Source of the DNA: Aeromicrobium sp.
GTDB taxonomy: Bacteria > Actinomycetota > Actinomycetes > Propionibacteriales > Nocardioidaceae
Reading direction: 5' to 3'
Length of the DNA: 64,000 nt
Assembly: GCF_023146395.1 (NCBI RefSeq)
Contig: NZ_JAGLCD010000004.1
Span: forward strand, 506,718 to 570,717
The position numbers and the translations under genes were made by a program. The notes beneath the pieces are model-generated. The model was given only the letters and a program-made list of their open reading frames with translations, did not search any database and had not been told where the DNA came from. This document shows positions 25,727 to 34,334 of the stretch, piece after piece. The stretch's first letter is position 1, and every line of letters starts with the position of its first letter.

Positions 25727-26856
25727 GCCTGCGCGGGCGGAGCAGGCGGCCCGGGCGGCGTGTCGTCGTCGTTCTGGTCGAGCATCGACGGCGGCACGAT
25801 CTCGTCGCCGTTGCCCCCCGTCGGGTTCTCGGCGCGCCGGGCGGCCTCCAGGGCCGCCTGCACGGCCTCGGAGGTGTCGACCGAGGTCTCGACGTCCTCG
25901 AGCGGCTCGTCGAGGTCGACCCGCTTCTTGGTGCCGCCGCCGTCGACCGGCACCGTGCCGATGACCCCGCCGAGCGTGCCGAGCGCGGCCGTGAGCTCCG
26001 CCGGGATGATCCAGGTCGACGCGTTCTCGCCGCCGGCGATCTTGGGCAGCGTCTGCAGGTACTGGTACGAGAGCAGCTTCTGGTCGGGGTTGCCGTCGTG
26101 GATCGCCTGGAAGACGGTCTCGATCGCGCGTCCCTCGCCCTGGGCGCGCAGGATCTGCGACTGCTTCTCACCCTCGGCGGTCAGGATCGCGGCCTGCTTC
26201 TCGCCCTCGGCGGTCAGGATCTGCGACTGCTTCTGGCCCTCGGCGGTCAGGATCGCCGACTGACGCTGACCCTCGGCGGTCAGGATCACGGCGCGGCGGT
26301 CACGCTCGGCGCGCATCTGCTTCTCCATCGCGTCGATGATCGTGGCCGGTGGGTCGATGCTCTTGAGCTCGACCCGGTTGACCTTGATGCCCCACCGGGT
26401 CGTGGCGGCGTCGAGCTCGGCCCCGAGCGTGCGGTTGATCTGGTCGCGGCCGGTCAGCGCGTGCTCGAGCGACATGCCACCGATGATGTTGCGGAGCGTC
26501 GTCATCGTGAGCTGGTGGATCGCCTCGATGTAGTTGACGATCTCGTAGGTCGCGGCCACCGGGTTGTTGACCGTGAAGTAGATGACGGTGTCGATCGAGA
26601 CCGTCAGGTTGTCCTCGGTGATGACATCCTGCGGCGGGAAGGACACGACCTGCTCGCGCTGGTCGATGACGTACTGGAGGCGGTCGACGAACGGCACGAT
26701 GAGGTGCGGACCGGAGTCCAACGTCGTGCGGTACTTGCCGAGCCGCTCCACGATGCCGGCCCGCTGCTGGGGCACGATCTTGAACGACATCGCGACGATC
26801 GCGATCGCGAGCGCCAGGAAGAAGAAGGCGACGATCAGGGCGACAGATCCGATCAC
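25723..26856 (-). CDS. SPFH/Band 7 (stomatin-like) membrane protein
   Basis: A 377-residue stomatin-type protein. An N-terminal membrane segment (about 4-24) leads to the SPFH domain (FKIVPQQRAGIVERLGKY onwards). A heptad-like helical region at about 190-245 contains four copies of an 11-residue ILTAEGxxQxx repeat, and the acidic C-terminal tail is Pro-rich. Such proteins oligomerise at membrane microdomains and often pair with NfeD proteins, as the gene directly upstream does here with a GTGA overlap. The helical repeat is matched by an exact 33-bp DNA period. Confidence 0.9.
   Translation of the reverse strand: MIGSVALIVAFFFLALAIAIVAMSFKIVPQQRAGIVERLGKYRTTLDSGPHLIVPFVDRLQYVIDQREQVVSFPPQDVITEDNLTVSIDTVIYFTVNNPVAATYEIVNYIEAIHQLTMTTLRNIIGGMSLEHALTGRDQINRTLGAELDAATTRWGIKVNRVELKSIDPPATIIDAMEKQMRAERDRRAVILTAEGQRQSAILTAEGQKQSQILTAEGEKQAAILTAEGEKQSQILRAQGEGRAIETVFQAIHDGNPDQKLLSYQYLQTLPKIAGGENASTWIIPAELTAALGTLGGVIGTVPVDGGGTKKRVDLDEPLEDVETSVDTSEAVQAALEAARRAENPTGGNGDEIVPPSMLDQNDDDTPPGPPAPPAQA
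26149..26287. repeat. 33-bp tandem repeat inside the SPFH gene
   Basis: CAGGATC recurs at 26149, 26182, 26215, 26248 and 26281, a constant 33-bp step giving four units with most bases conserved. Each unit encodes 11 residues of the helical segment. The copy number could change by slippage without breaking the frame. Confidence 0.85.
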
Positions 26857-27302
26857 GGTGCAACCTTTCCGGCCACGACTGCCGTGGCCCCCTCGATGGA
26901 GACGACGGTCACGCGGGCACCGACGTCGAACTGCTCCCCGGAACGCGTGCGCGCCGTCCAGAGCTCACCGTCGATCGAGACGCGACCGGCGAGGTCGCTG
27001 ACGGGCTCGTCGACGACCGCGACGCGGCCGACCAGGTTGTGGTGCCCGACCGTGAGGGTCGGACCGTCGTGGAGCCGGCGGCGAAAGCGCGGGCGGATCA
27101 CGCCCAGCAGGAGGATCGAGACGATGCCGAACACGATCATCGTGACCCACGGCGGGACGAACGGCGACAGCGCTGCCGCTGCGACGGCGGCGATCGCGAA
27201 CATCACGAGCACGAGCTCCAGGCTCAAGAGCTCGGCGACGGCCAGGACCGTGGCCACTCCGAGCCAGACGACCCAGAGGTTGTCGTTGATCCAGTCCGTC
27301 AT
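26853..27302 (-). CDS. NfeD-family membrane protein
   Basis: A 149-residue protein with three closely spaced membrane segments (about 8-28, 31-48, 51-68) and a C-terminal OB-fold domain (LVGRVAVVDEPVSDLAGRVSIDGELWTA...GARVTVVSIEGATAVV). It is the short NfeD form without a protease domain. NfeD OB domains bind partner SPFH proteins, and the next gene encodes one, with a GTGA overlap. Confidence 0.9.
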   Translation of the reverse strand: MTDWINDNLWVVWLGVATVLAVAELLSLELVLVMFAIAAVAAAALSPFVPPWVTMIVFGIVSILLLGVIRPRFRRRLHDGPTLTVGHHNLVGRVAVVDEPVSDLAGRVSIDGELWTARTRSGEQFDVGARVTVVSIEGATAVVAGKVAP

Positions 27303-27324
27303 GGCCGATGCCCCTTCCGCATGG

Positions 27325-28146
27325 TCATCCTCGCTCGTCCGCCCGCGCGGCGCGACGCCCGTAGCGCACCCGGCGCGCGGTGTACCGGCCGTCGGCGTCC
27401 GACAGCTCGAGCGGCGTGCCGAACGCGCGGGTCAGGTTCTCGGCGGTCAGCGTGGACGGGATCGGCCCCTGGGCGACGACGGCGCCGTCACGCAGCAGCA
27501 GCACGTGGGTGAATCCCGGCGGGATCTCCTCCACGTGGTGGGTCACGAGCACCAGGACGGGAGCGGCGTCGTCGGACGCGAGATTCTGCAGGCTCGCCAC
27601 GAGGTCCTCGCGCGCGCCGAGGTCGAGGCCGGCGGCCGGCTCGTCGAGGACGATCATCTCCGGATCGGTCATGAGCGCGCGCGCGATCAGGACCCGCTTG
27701 CGCTCACCCTCCGACAGCGTGCCGAACGTGCGCTGCCCGAGGTGGGCGATGCCGAGCTCGCCGATGATCTGGTCGGCCTGCGCGGTGTCGACCTCGTCGT
27801 ACTCCTCGCGCCAGCGACCCGTCACGCCGTGCGCCGCTGACAGCACGGCGTCGCGCACCGACTCGGCCGGCGGGATGCGGTCGGCGACCGTGAGGCTGGT
27901 GTGGCCGATGCGGGTGCGCAGCTCGAACAGGTCGACCGTGCCGAGCTCCTGGCCGAGCACGGCCGCCCGGCCGCTGCTGGGAAACGTCGTGGCGCTCGCG
28001 ATCTGCATCAGCGTGGTCTTGCCGGCACCGTTGGGGCCGAGCACGATCCAGCGCTCGCCCTCCCGCACGGTCCAGTCCACCCGATCGAGCAGCAGTGACT
28101 CGGAGCGCACCACGGAGACCTGGGTCAGCTCGATGGCGCTGGTCAT
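27325..28146 (-). CDS. ABC transporter ATP-binding protein (stand-alone)
   Basis: A 273-residue ATPase. Walker A is GPNGAGKTT, the signature is LSEGERKRVLIA, Walker B is MIVLDEPAAGLD, and the H-loop is VTHHVEE. The sequence resembles the ModF/YlmA-like soluble ATPases. No permease gene is adjacent, so its partner is unknown. The ATG at 28146 has a GGAGGG ribosome-binding site 5 nt upstream. It heads the operon that continues into nfeD after 22 nt. Confidence 0.88.
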   Translation of the reverse strand: MTSAIELTQVSVVRSESLLLDRVDWTVREGERWIVLGPNGAGKTTLMQIASATTFPSSGRAAVLGQELGTVDLFELRTRIGHTSLTVADRIPPAESVRDAVLSAAHGVTGRWREEYDEVDTAQADQIIGELGIAHLGQRTFGTLSEGERKRVLIARALMTDPEMIVLDEPAAGLDLGAREDLVASLQNLASDDAAPVLVLVTHHVEEIPPGFTHVLLLRDGAVVAQGPIPSTLTAENLTRAFGTPLELSDADGRYTARRVRYGRRAARADERG

Positions 28147-28190
28147 GGATCCCTCCGGTGTGGGCGTCGTCGGTGACCAACCTATCGCGC

Positions 28191-28196
28191 TAGCCT
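28191..28196 (+). promoter_or_regulatory. -10 box TAGCCT, leaderless start of serB
   Basis: TAGCCT ends 7 nt before the ATG at 28204. On the other strand a TAGGTT near 28178-28183 could serve the ABC gene. Confidence 0.5.
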
Positions 28197-28203
28197 CGTG
28201 CCG

Positions 28204-29436
28204 ATGACCAGCCATGTGCCCGTCCCGCGCCTGCCCCAGCACTTCACGGGTCCGACCGTCCTCGTGACCCTCGTCGGGCCGGATCGCGTCGGGGTCTCGA
28301 CGCGCCTGTTCGGCGTCCTGGACGCCTTCCCGCTCGAGGTCATCGACGTCGAGCAGCTCGTCGTGCGCGGCCAGCTGATCCTGAGCGTGCTCGTGACCGA
28401 GCCCGTCGAGGAGGCCGGCACGAGCGCCCTCGACACCGCAGTCACGGCGCTGGGCCCCGAGCTGGGCCTCGCGGTCTCGATCGAGCGCGGCACGGGCGAC
28501 AACCGTCCACGACGCGTCGGACGGGCCCAGGTCGTCGTCCTGGGCGCACCCCTGCGCCCCCGCGCCCTGGCAGCCCTGACCGAGCAGATCCGCACCGACG
28601 GCGGCAACATCGACCGCATCGTGCGGATGGCGCGCTACCCCGTCACGGCGATCCGCATGGAGGTCAGCGGCGCCGACCCGGACGTCCTCCAGGCCACCTT
28701 GGCCCGCGTCGCCTACGAGCACGGCGTCGACGTGGCCGTGCAGGAGAACGGCATCCGCCGGCACGCCCAACGGCTCGTCGTGATGGACGTCGACTCGACC
28801 CTGATCCAGGGTGAGGTCATCGAGATGCTCGCCGCCCACGCCGGCTGCGAGGCCGAGGTCGCCGCGGTCACCGAGCGGGCGATGCGCGGTGAGCTCGACT
28901 TCGCGCAGTCGCTGCACGCCCGCGTCGCGAAGCTCGAGGGCGTGCCGGTGTCGGCGCTCGACGAGGTGTACGCGTCCCTGACCTACACCCCCGGCGCCCG
29001 CACCATGATCCGCACGCTCAAGCGTCTCGGCTACCGCTTCGCCCTGGTCTCGGGCGGCTTCACCCCGATCATCGCGAGGATCGCCGAGGAGCTCGGCATC
29101 GACTACTTCCGCGCCAACGACCTCGAGATCTCCGGCGGCGTCCTGACCGGCCGGGTGCTGGGCACCGTCGTCGATCGCGCCGGCAAGGCCACGGCGCTGC
29201 GCGAGTTCGCCGAGCACGCGGGCATCCCGGTCAAGAACACCGTCGCGATCGGCGACGGCGCCAACGACCTCGACATGCTCGCCGCCGCGGGTCTGGGCAT
29301 CGCGTTCAACGCCAAGCCGACCGTGCGCGACCAGGCGCGCACGTCGGTCAACGTCCCCTACCTCGACACGATCGTCTACCTCATGGGCATCACCCGCGAG
29401 GAGGTCGAGGAGGCCGACGCCTCCGACCTCAGCTGA
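28204..29436 (+). CDS. serB: Phosphoserine phosphatase with N-terminal ACT domains
   Basis: A 410-residue enzyme. Two ACT-like regulatory domains (about 15-95 and 105-180) precede a HAD phosphatase with nucleophile motif I DVDSTL (D195, D197), motif II in LVSGGF and motif IV GDGANDLDML. It removes phosphate from L-phosphoserine, the last step of serine synthesis. The ACT pair suggests serine feedback, as known for mycobacterial SerB2. Its end overlaps the convergent lipoprotein gene by 8 nt. Confidence 0.94.
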   Translation: MTSHVPVPRLPQHFTGPTVLVTLVGPDRVGVSTRLFGVLDAFPLEVIDVEQLVVRGQLILSVLVTEPVEEAGTSALDTAVTALGPELGLAVSIERGTGDNRPRRVGRAQVVVLGAPLRPRALAALTEQIRTDGGNIDRIVRMARYPVTAIRMEVSGADPDVLQATLARVAYEHGVDVAVQENGIRRHAQRLVVMDVDSTLIQGEVIEMLAAHAGCEAEVAAVTERAMRGELDFAQSLHARVAKLEGVPVSALDEVYASLTYTPGARTMIRTLKRLGYRFALVSGGFTPIIARIAEELGIDYFRANDLEISGGVLTGRVLGTVVDRAGKATALREFAEHAGIPVKNTVAIGDGANDLDMLAAAGLGIAFNAKPTVRDQARTSVNVPYLDTIVYLMGITREEVEEADASDLS

Positions 29437-29986
29437 CGGCGTAGGCCGCGCGGCTCAGGAACAGCCCGTGGCCGGAAGCCTGGTCGAGGCACGTCACCCC
29501 GTCGCGCTCGGACCCGCAGATCACCTCGCCCACCGTGATCGCCTGGCCGTACGGCAGCACGACACCCCCGCCGGTCTCGGCAGCGGAGATGACCCCGCCG
29601 CGGCACAACGGGGTCGGTGCGCTTCCCTGCACCGAGACGAATCCCCGACCGAAGTCCTGCAGACAGCTCTCGCCGCCGGCGGGCTCAGCGTAGGTGCGGT
29701 CCTTGATCAGGCAGCCCCACTGGTCGGCGGCGTCGTCGATCCAGCAGACGATGTTGCCCGTCGGCGTCACGAACGCGTGCCCGCTGTAGGCGTCCGGGAA
29801 CTGGGCCGGATCGGCCGGGGCACCCGTCGGGGCCTCGATCACGGGCGGCGTCGGAGACGGCTCGCCCGAGCCCGGCTCGGGCGCGGACGGTGACGCGGGC
29901 CGGGGCTCCCCGTCCTGACCTCCGTCCGAGCAGGCCGTCAGGGCCAGCGTCGTCAGGAGGGTCACGGCGAGGAGCCGCAGGATCAC
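29429..29986 (-). CDS. Hypothetical lipoprotein
   Basis: A 185-residue protein with a short signal peptide and the lipobox ALTAC (C19). A Pro/Ser/Glu-rich linker reaches to about residue 60. A small Cys-containing domain follows (VTPTGNIVCWIDD...WGCLI...SCLQDF...PLCRGG...VICGSERDGVTCLDQASGHGLFLSRAAY); the last segment is a motif recurring in actinobacterial secreted proteins of unknown role. Its GTG start overlaps the dodecin stop as GTGA, so the two are coupled. Confidence 0.75.
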   Translation of the reverse strand: MILRLLAVTLLTTLALTACSDGGQDGEPRPASPSAPEPGSGEPSPTPPVIEAPTGAPADPAQFPDAYSGHAFVTPTGNIVCWIDDAADQWGCLIKDRTYAEPAGGESCLQDFGRGFVSVQGSAPTPLCRGGVISAAETGGGVVLPYGQAITVGEVICGSERDGVTCLDQASGHGLFLSRAAYAVS

Positions 29987-30198
29987 TCGTCGTCCTCCAG
30001 GCGGAAACCGATCTTCATCGTGACCTGGTAGTGCGACGGGGCGTCGTCGCTGATCTGGCCGCGGATGCCCTCGACCTCGAACCAGTCGAGGTGGCGCAGG
30101 GTCTGGCTCGCTCGCTTGATGCCGTTCTCGATGGCCTCCGTCACGCCGTCCGGAGAGGTGCCGACGATCTCGGTGATGCGGTAGGTGCGGTTGCTCAT
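29983..30198 (-). CDS. Dodecin family protein
   Basis: A 71-residue protein that matches dodecins over its full length: YRITEIVGTSPDGVTEAIENGIKRASQTLRHLDWFEVEGIRGQI, then a final strand YQVTMKIGFRLED. Dodecins form hollow dodecamers that bind flavins or CoA; the tryptophan in LDWFEV matches the flavin-stacking residue. The ATG at 30198 is preferred to one 9 nt upstream, because CATCAT ends 7 nt before it. Confidence 0.93.
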   Translation of the reverse strand: MSNRTYRITEIVGTSPDGVTEAIENGIKRASQTLRHLDWFEVEGIRGQISDDAPSHYQVTMKIGFRLEDDE

Positions 30199-30244
30199 GG
30201 TGGCCATGATGCCGTCACGACCGGTGGCGCTGCGGTGGGGGGCG

Positions 30245-30250
30245 TATCCT
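30245..30250 (+). promoter_or_regulatory. -10 box TATCCT, leaderless start of the DUF3099 gene
   Basis: TATCCT ends 6 nt before the GTG at 30257. It would drive the DUF3099, Zn-ribbon and SURF1 genes. Confidence 0.55.
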
Positions 30251-30256
30251 GGCCGG

Positions 30257-30559
30257 GTGAACAAGCGAACCGACGAGGTGCCCCTGATCACCTCGGCTCC
30301 GGAGAGCTCGAGCGCGATGTTCGGCGCCAAGGAGCGCCGGTACCTGCTGTCGATGGGTCTGCGCACCGTGTGCTTCATCGGCGCGTGTCTCGTCGACGGC
30401 CCGTTCCGCTGGGTGCTCATCGTGCTCGCCGTGTTCCTGCCCTACGTCTCGGTCGTGCTGGCCAATGCCGGGGTCCGGGCGACCCGGGCGTCCGGCAGCT
30501 CGTTCGTGCCGATGGAGCACCGCTCCATCGCCGGCCGTCCCGAGCGCGACGAGCTCTGA
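30257..30559 (+). CDS. DUF3099 domain membrane protein
   Basis: A 100-residue protein with the DUF3099 opening VPLITSAPESSSAMFGAKERRYLLSMGLRTVCFI and two membrane segments (about 35-48, 53-70). The family is actinobacterial and of unknown function. The first gene of a short rightward operon with the Zn-ribbon and SURF1 genes. Confidence 0.87.
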   Translation: MNKRTDEVPLITSAPESSSAMFGAKERRYLLSMGLRTVCFIGACLVDGPFRWVLIVLAVFLPYVSVVLANAGVRATRASGSSFVPMEHRSIAGRPERDEL

Positions 30560-30564
30560 CGCGG

Positions 30565-30777
30565 GTGGCTCTCGACTCCCCCGAGCTCACGTGCTCGGCC
30601 AAGGGCTGCACGGCGTCCGCGGCCGTGGAGGTGCGGTGGAACAATCCCCGCCTGCACACACCGGAGCGCCGTAAGATCTGGCTCGCGTGTCCTGAACACG
30701 ACGCCACCTTGACCTCCTTCCTGTCCGCGCGGGGCTTCTGGCGTGAGACGGTGCCGGTCGGAGCCGCCGATGCGTGA
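30565..30777 (+). CDS. Small Cys/His (zinc-ribbon-like) protein
   Basis: A 70-residue protein beginning at a GTG 5 nt after the DUF3099 stop. C10-x4-C15 (CSAKGC) and C42-x2-H45 (CPEH) could form a small zinc site, with a WNNPRLHTPERRKIWL helix between. Similar small proteins precede SURF1 in other actinobacteria, and I recall some being labelled 'acetone carboxylase', which the sequence does not support. Its stop lies inside the SURF1 gene (8-nt overlap), so the two are probably co-translated. A role in cytochrome oxidase assembly is inferred from position only. Confidence 0.7.
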   Translation: MALDSPELTCSAKGCTASAAVEVRWNNPRLHTPERRKIWLACPEHDATLTSFLSARGFWRETVPVGAADA

Positions 30778-31556
30778 GCTGCGCTTCCTCGGATCCGCCC
30801 GCTGGATCGGCTTCGCGATCTTCGTCGTCGCCCTCTCCGCGGTCTGCATCCAGCTCGGGATCTGGCAGTTCCACAAGCTCGAGGACCGCCAGGTGCGCAA
30901 CGAGCTGGTGCGGGAGCACCTCGACACCGCGCCGGTCCCGCTCGAGGACGTCGTCCCCGCCGGATCGGCCGTCGAGCCCGACCAGGAGTGGACCGTCGTC
31001 GAGGTCACCGGCTCCTACGACGTCGATCACGAGGTCACGGTCAAGTTCGTCAACCGCGACGGACGACCCGGGGTCGACGTCCTCACGCCGCTGCTGCTCG
31101 AGGACGGCACGGCGGTGCTGGTCGACCGCGGGTTCACCGAGACCTTGCGCACCAACGCGCGTCCGGAGACTCTGCCCGAGCCACCGGACGGTGAGGTCCA
31201 GGTCACGGGCTGGCTGCGCGTCGACAGCTCCGCGGGCCGCCAGGCGACCCAGGTCTTCGACGGTCAGGTGCGGGCGGTCTCGAGTCGCGGCATGGCCGAG
31301 CACGTGCCCTACGACCTGCGCAGCGGCTACGTCGACCTGCAGGAGCAGTCGCCCGCGAGCAGCGGGCTGGAGCCGGAGCCGCGGCCCGACCTGGGTCAGG
31401 GCCCGCACTTCTTCTACGGACTCCAGTGGTGGTTCTTCGCGGCCCTGGCGATCGTCGGCTACGGGTGGTTCGCCCGGGCCGAGCGCCAGGAGCGCCGCAC
31501 GGCGGCCGCACGCGCGGCCCGGACCTCGCCCACGACCGACGAGGCCGGCCGCGAGA

Positions 31557-31573
<17 letters not shown>
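30770..31573 (+). CDS. SURF1-family cytochrome oxidase biogenesis protein
   Basis: A 267-residue protein with the SURF1 layout: one membrane segment near each end (about 13-30 and 222-240) and an extracytoplasmic domain between. Family residues include LGIWQFHKLEDR (Q-W-R region), VLVDRGF, and the closing GPHFFYGLQWWFFA. SURF1 helps insert heme into the aa3-type oxidase, in line with ctaA and ctaB in the same window. Its 3' end overlaps the convergent ABC-F gene by 17 nt. Confidence 0.9.
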
Positions 31574-33155
<1,582 letters not shown>

Positions 33156-33214
33156 GAAAGAACTTTCAGGCAGGAAGGGGCAGAGGTCGGTCGTCGAGCA
33201 CGTCGAGCGACGGC

Positions 33215-33235
33215 CTATTCCCGCTGGATGATCAC
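33215..33235 (-). CDS. Possible 6-codon leader peptide upstream of the ABC-F gene
   Basis: GTG ATC ATC CAG CGG GAA TAG encodes VIIQRE. TACGAT ends exactly 6 nt before the GTG, the leaderless spacing seen for full genes in this window. A bulged hairpin (GTCG-C-TCGA, loop CGTGC, TCGA-CGAC) follows within 25 nt, then the start-site hairpin of the ABC-F gene. This is the layout of a translational attenuator, inferred from sequence only. Confidence 0.45.
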   Translation of the reverse strand: MIIQRE

Positions 33236-33241
33236 CGCACC

Positions 33242-33247
33242 ATCGTA
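33242..33247 (-). promoter_or_regulatory. -10 box TACGAT for the ABC-F leader
   Basis: TACGAT on the minus strand ends 6 nt before the leader GTG at 33235. It would give a leader of about 80 nt for the ABC-F gene. Confidence 0.5.
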
Positions 33248-33356
33248 ACGGCCCTCCGTGACACGGCGCGCGTGCGCTTCGACACGCTGCGCCACCGGTC
33301 GACGCGCTGAGGCTGGCACGATGGCGGCGACCCCTGACGAGCGATGGAGGACCGCG

Positions 33357-34334
33357 ATGCACCGCACCAAGACCGCCGTGACCATGCTTCTGGCCGCCGC
33401 CCTGGCGGTGGCCGCCTGTGGGGGCTCGACGGACGACGGCTCGCCGGACCCGGCCCCCAGCACCGCGTCCTCCGACGGAGGACGTTCCACCACGGGCCAG
33501 GTCACCGCCTGCTCGATCGTGGACCGTGCCGTCACCGATCCGCTCAACCCGAACGACCGCGACCTCGTTCCGACGCTGCTGATCGGCGACCTGACCTACG
33601 ACGGCTGCACGGTCGGGGACGTGTACTCGGTGAGCTTCGGGGTGAAGGTCGTCGACTCCGACGAGAGCCTGGAGGACCGGGTCGAGCTGCTGGGCGGGAA
33701 TGACGGTCTGGAGTCGATCGACGACCTGGGCGACGAGGCGTTCCGCAGCACGAACGAGGCGGACGGCGAGACCGTCACGATCACGATCGGCGTTCGCAGC
33801 GCCGGTCACGAGGTGATCCTGCGCAACGACGCGATCGGCAACAGCGACCCGGCGAACCGGGTCTCCGAGGACGACATTGTCACGTTCCTGCGGGAGTACC
33901 TGCCCGCGATCCCCGACGACTTCGAGTCCCAGGCGCTGACCACGCAGGTCGGCACGGCGTGCCTGCCCGCTGACGACCGCACGATCGAGCAGGGCGTCGA
34001 CACGATCCAGCTGGCTCGCGGCGGGCGCAGCGGCTCGAGCGTGCGCTGCGCGTACCTCGGGGACCACCTCGCGACGGTGCAGCTCTCCCGGTCGTCCGAC
34101 AGCGACCCTTCCGGGACCATGGAGCTCGCCCGCGAGTCCGGGGAGGAGACCGTCACGGTCGACGGCGCCGAGGACGCCACGATCCGCAGCGACAGCCGGT
34201 CGGTCGAGCTCACCCTGCAACCGAGTACCACCGAGATCGTGTACGTCTCCGTGACGACCAGCAGCGGAAGCCTCGATCCGGAGGCGATCACGGCGGTCGC
34301 GGAGGCGTTCCTGGCGGCCAGCGCCGGCTCCTAG
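33357..34334 (+). CDS. Hypothetical lipoprotein
   Basis: A 325-residue protein with a signal peptide and the lipobox VAAC (C21), followed by a Ser/Pro/Asp linker. Two similar-looking halves follow, each holding a cysteine pair: VTACSIVDRAV...YDGCTVG and GTACLP...SVRCAYL. The start of the secreted part resembles DUF3558-like lipoproteins ('ACSIVD'), which is a weak suggestion. GGAGG lies 7 nt before the ATG. Its stop shares CTAG with the convergent LuxR gene. Confidence 0.72.
   Translation: MHRTKTAVTMLLAAALAVAACGGSTDDGSPDPAPSTASSDGGRSTTGQVTACSIVDRAVTDPLNPNDRDLVPTLLIGDLTYDGCTVGDVYSVSFGVKVVDSDESLEDRVELLGGNDGLESIDDLGDEAFRSTNEADGETVTITIGVRSAGHEVILRNDAIGNSDPANRVSEDDIVTFLREYLPAIPDDFESQALTTQVGTACLPADDRTIEQGVDTIQLARGGRSGSSVRCAYLGDHLATVQLSRSSDSDPSGTMELARESGEETVTVDGAEDATIRSDSRSVELTLQPSTTEIVYVSVTTSSGSLDPEAITAVAEAFLAASAGS

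Noticed and set aside
26149..26287. 33-bp repeats considered as a CRISPR array
   Set aside because: The units are contiguous with no spacers, and they are in frame within a coding region.
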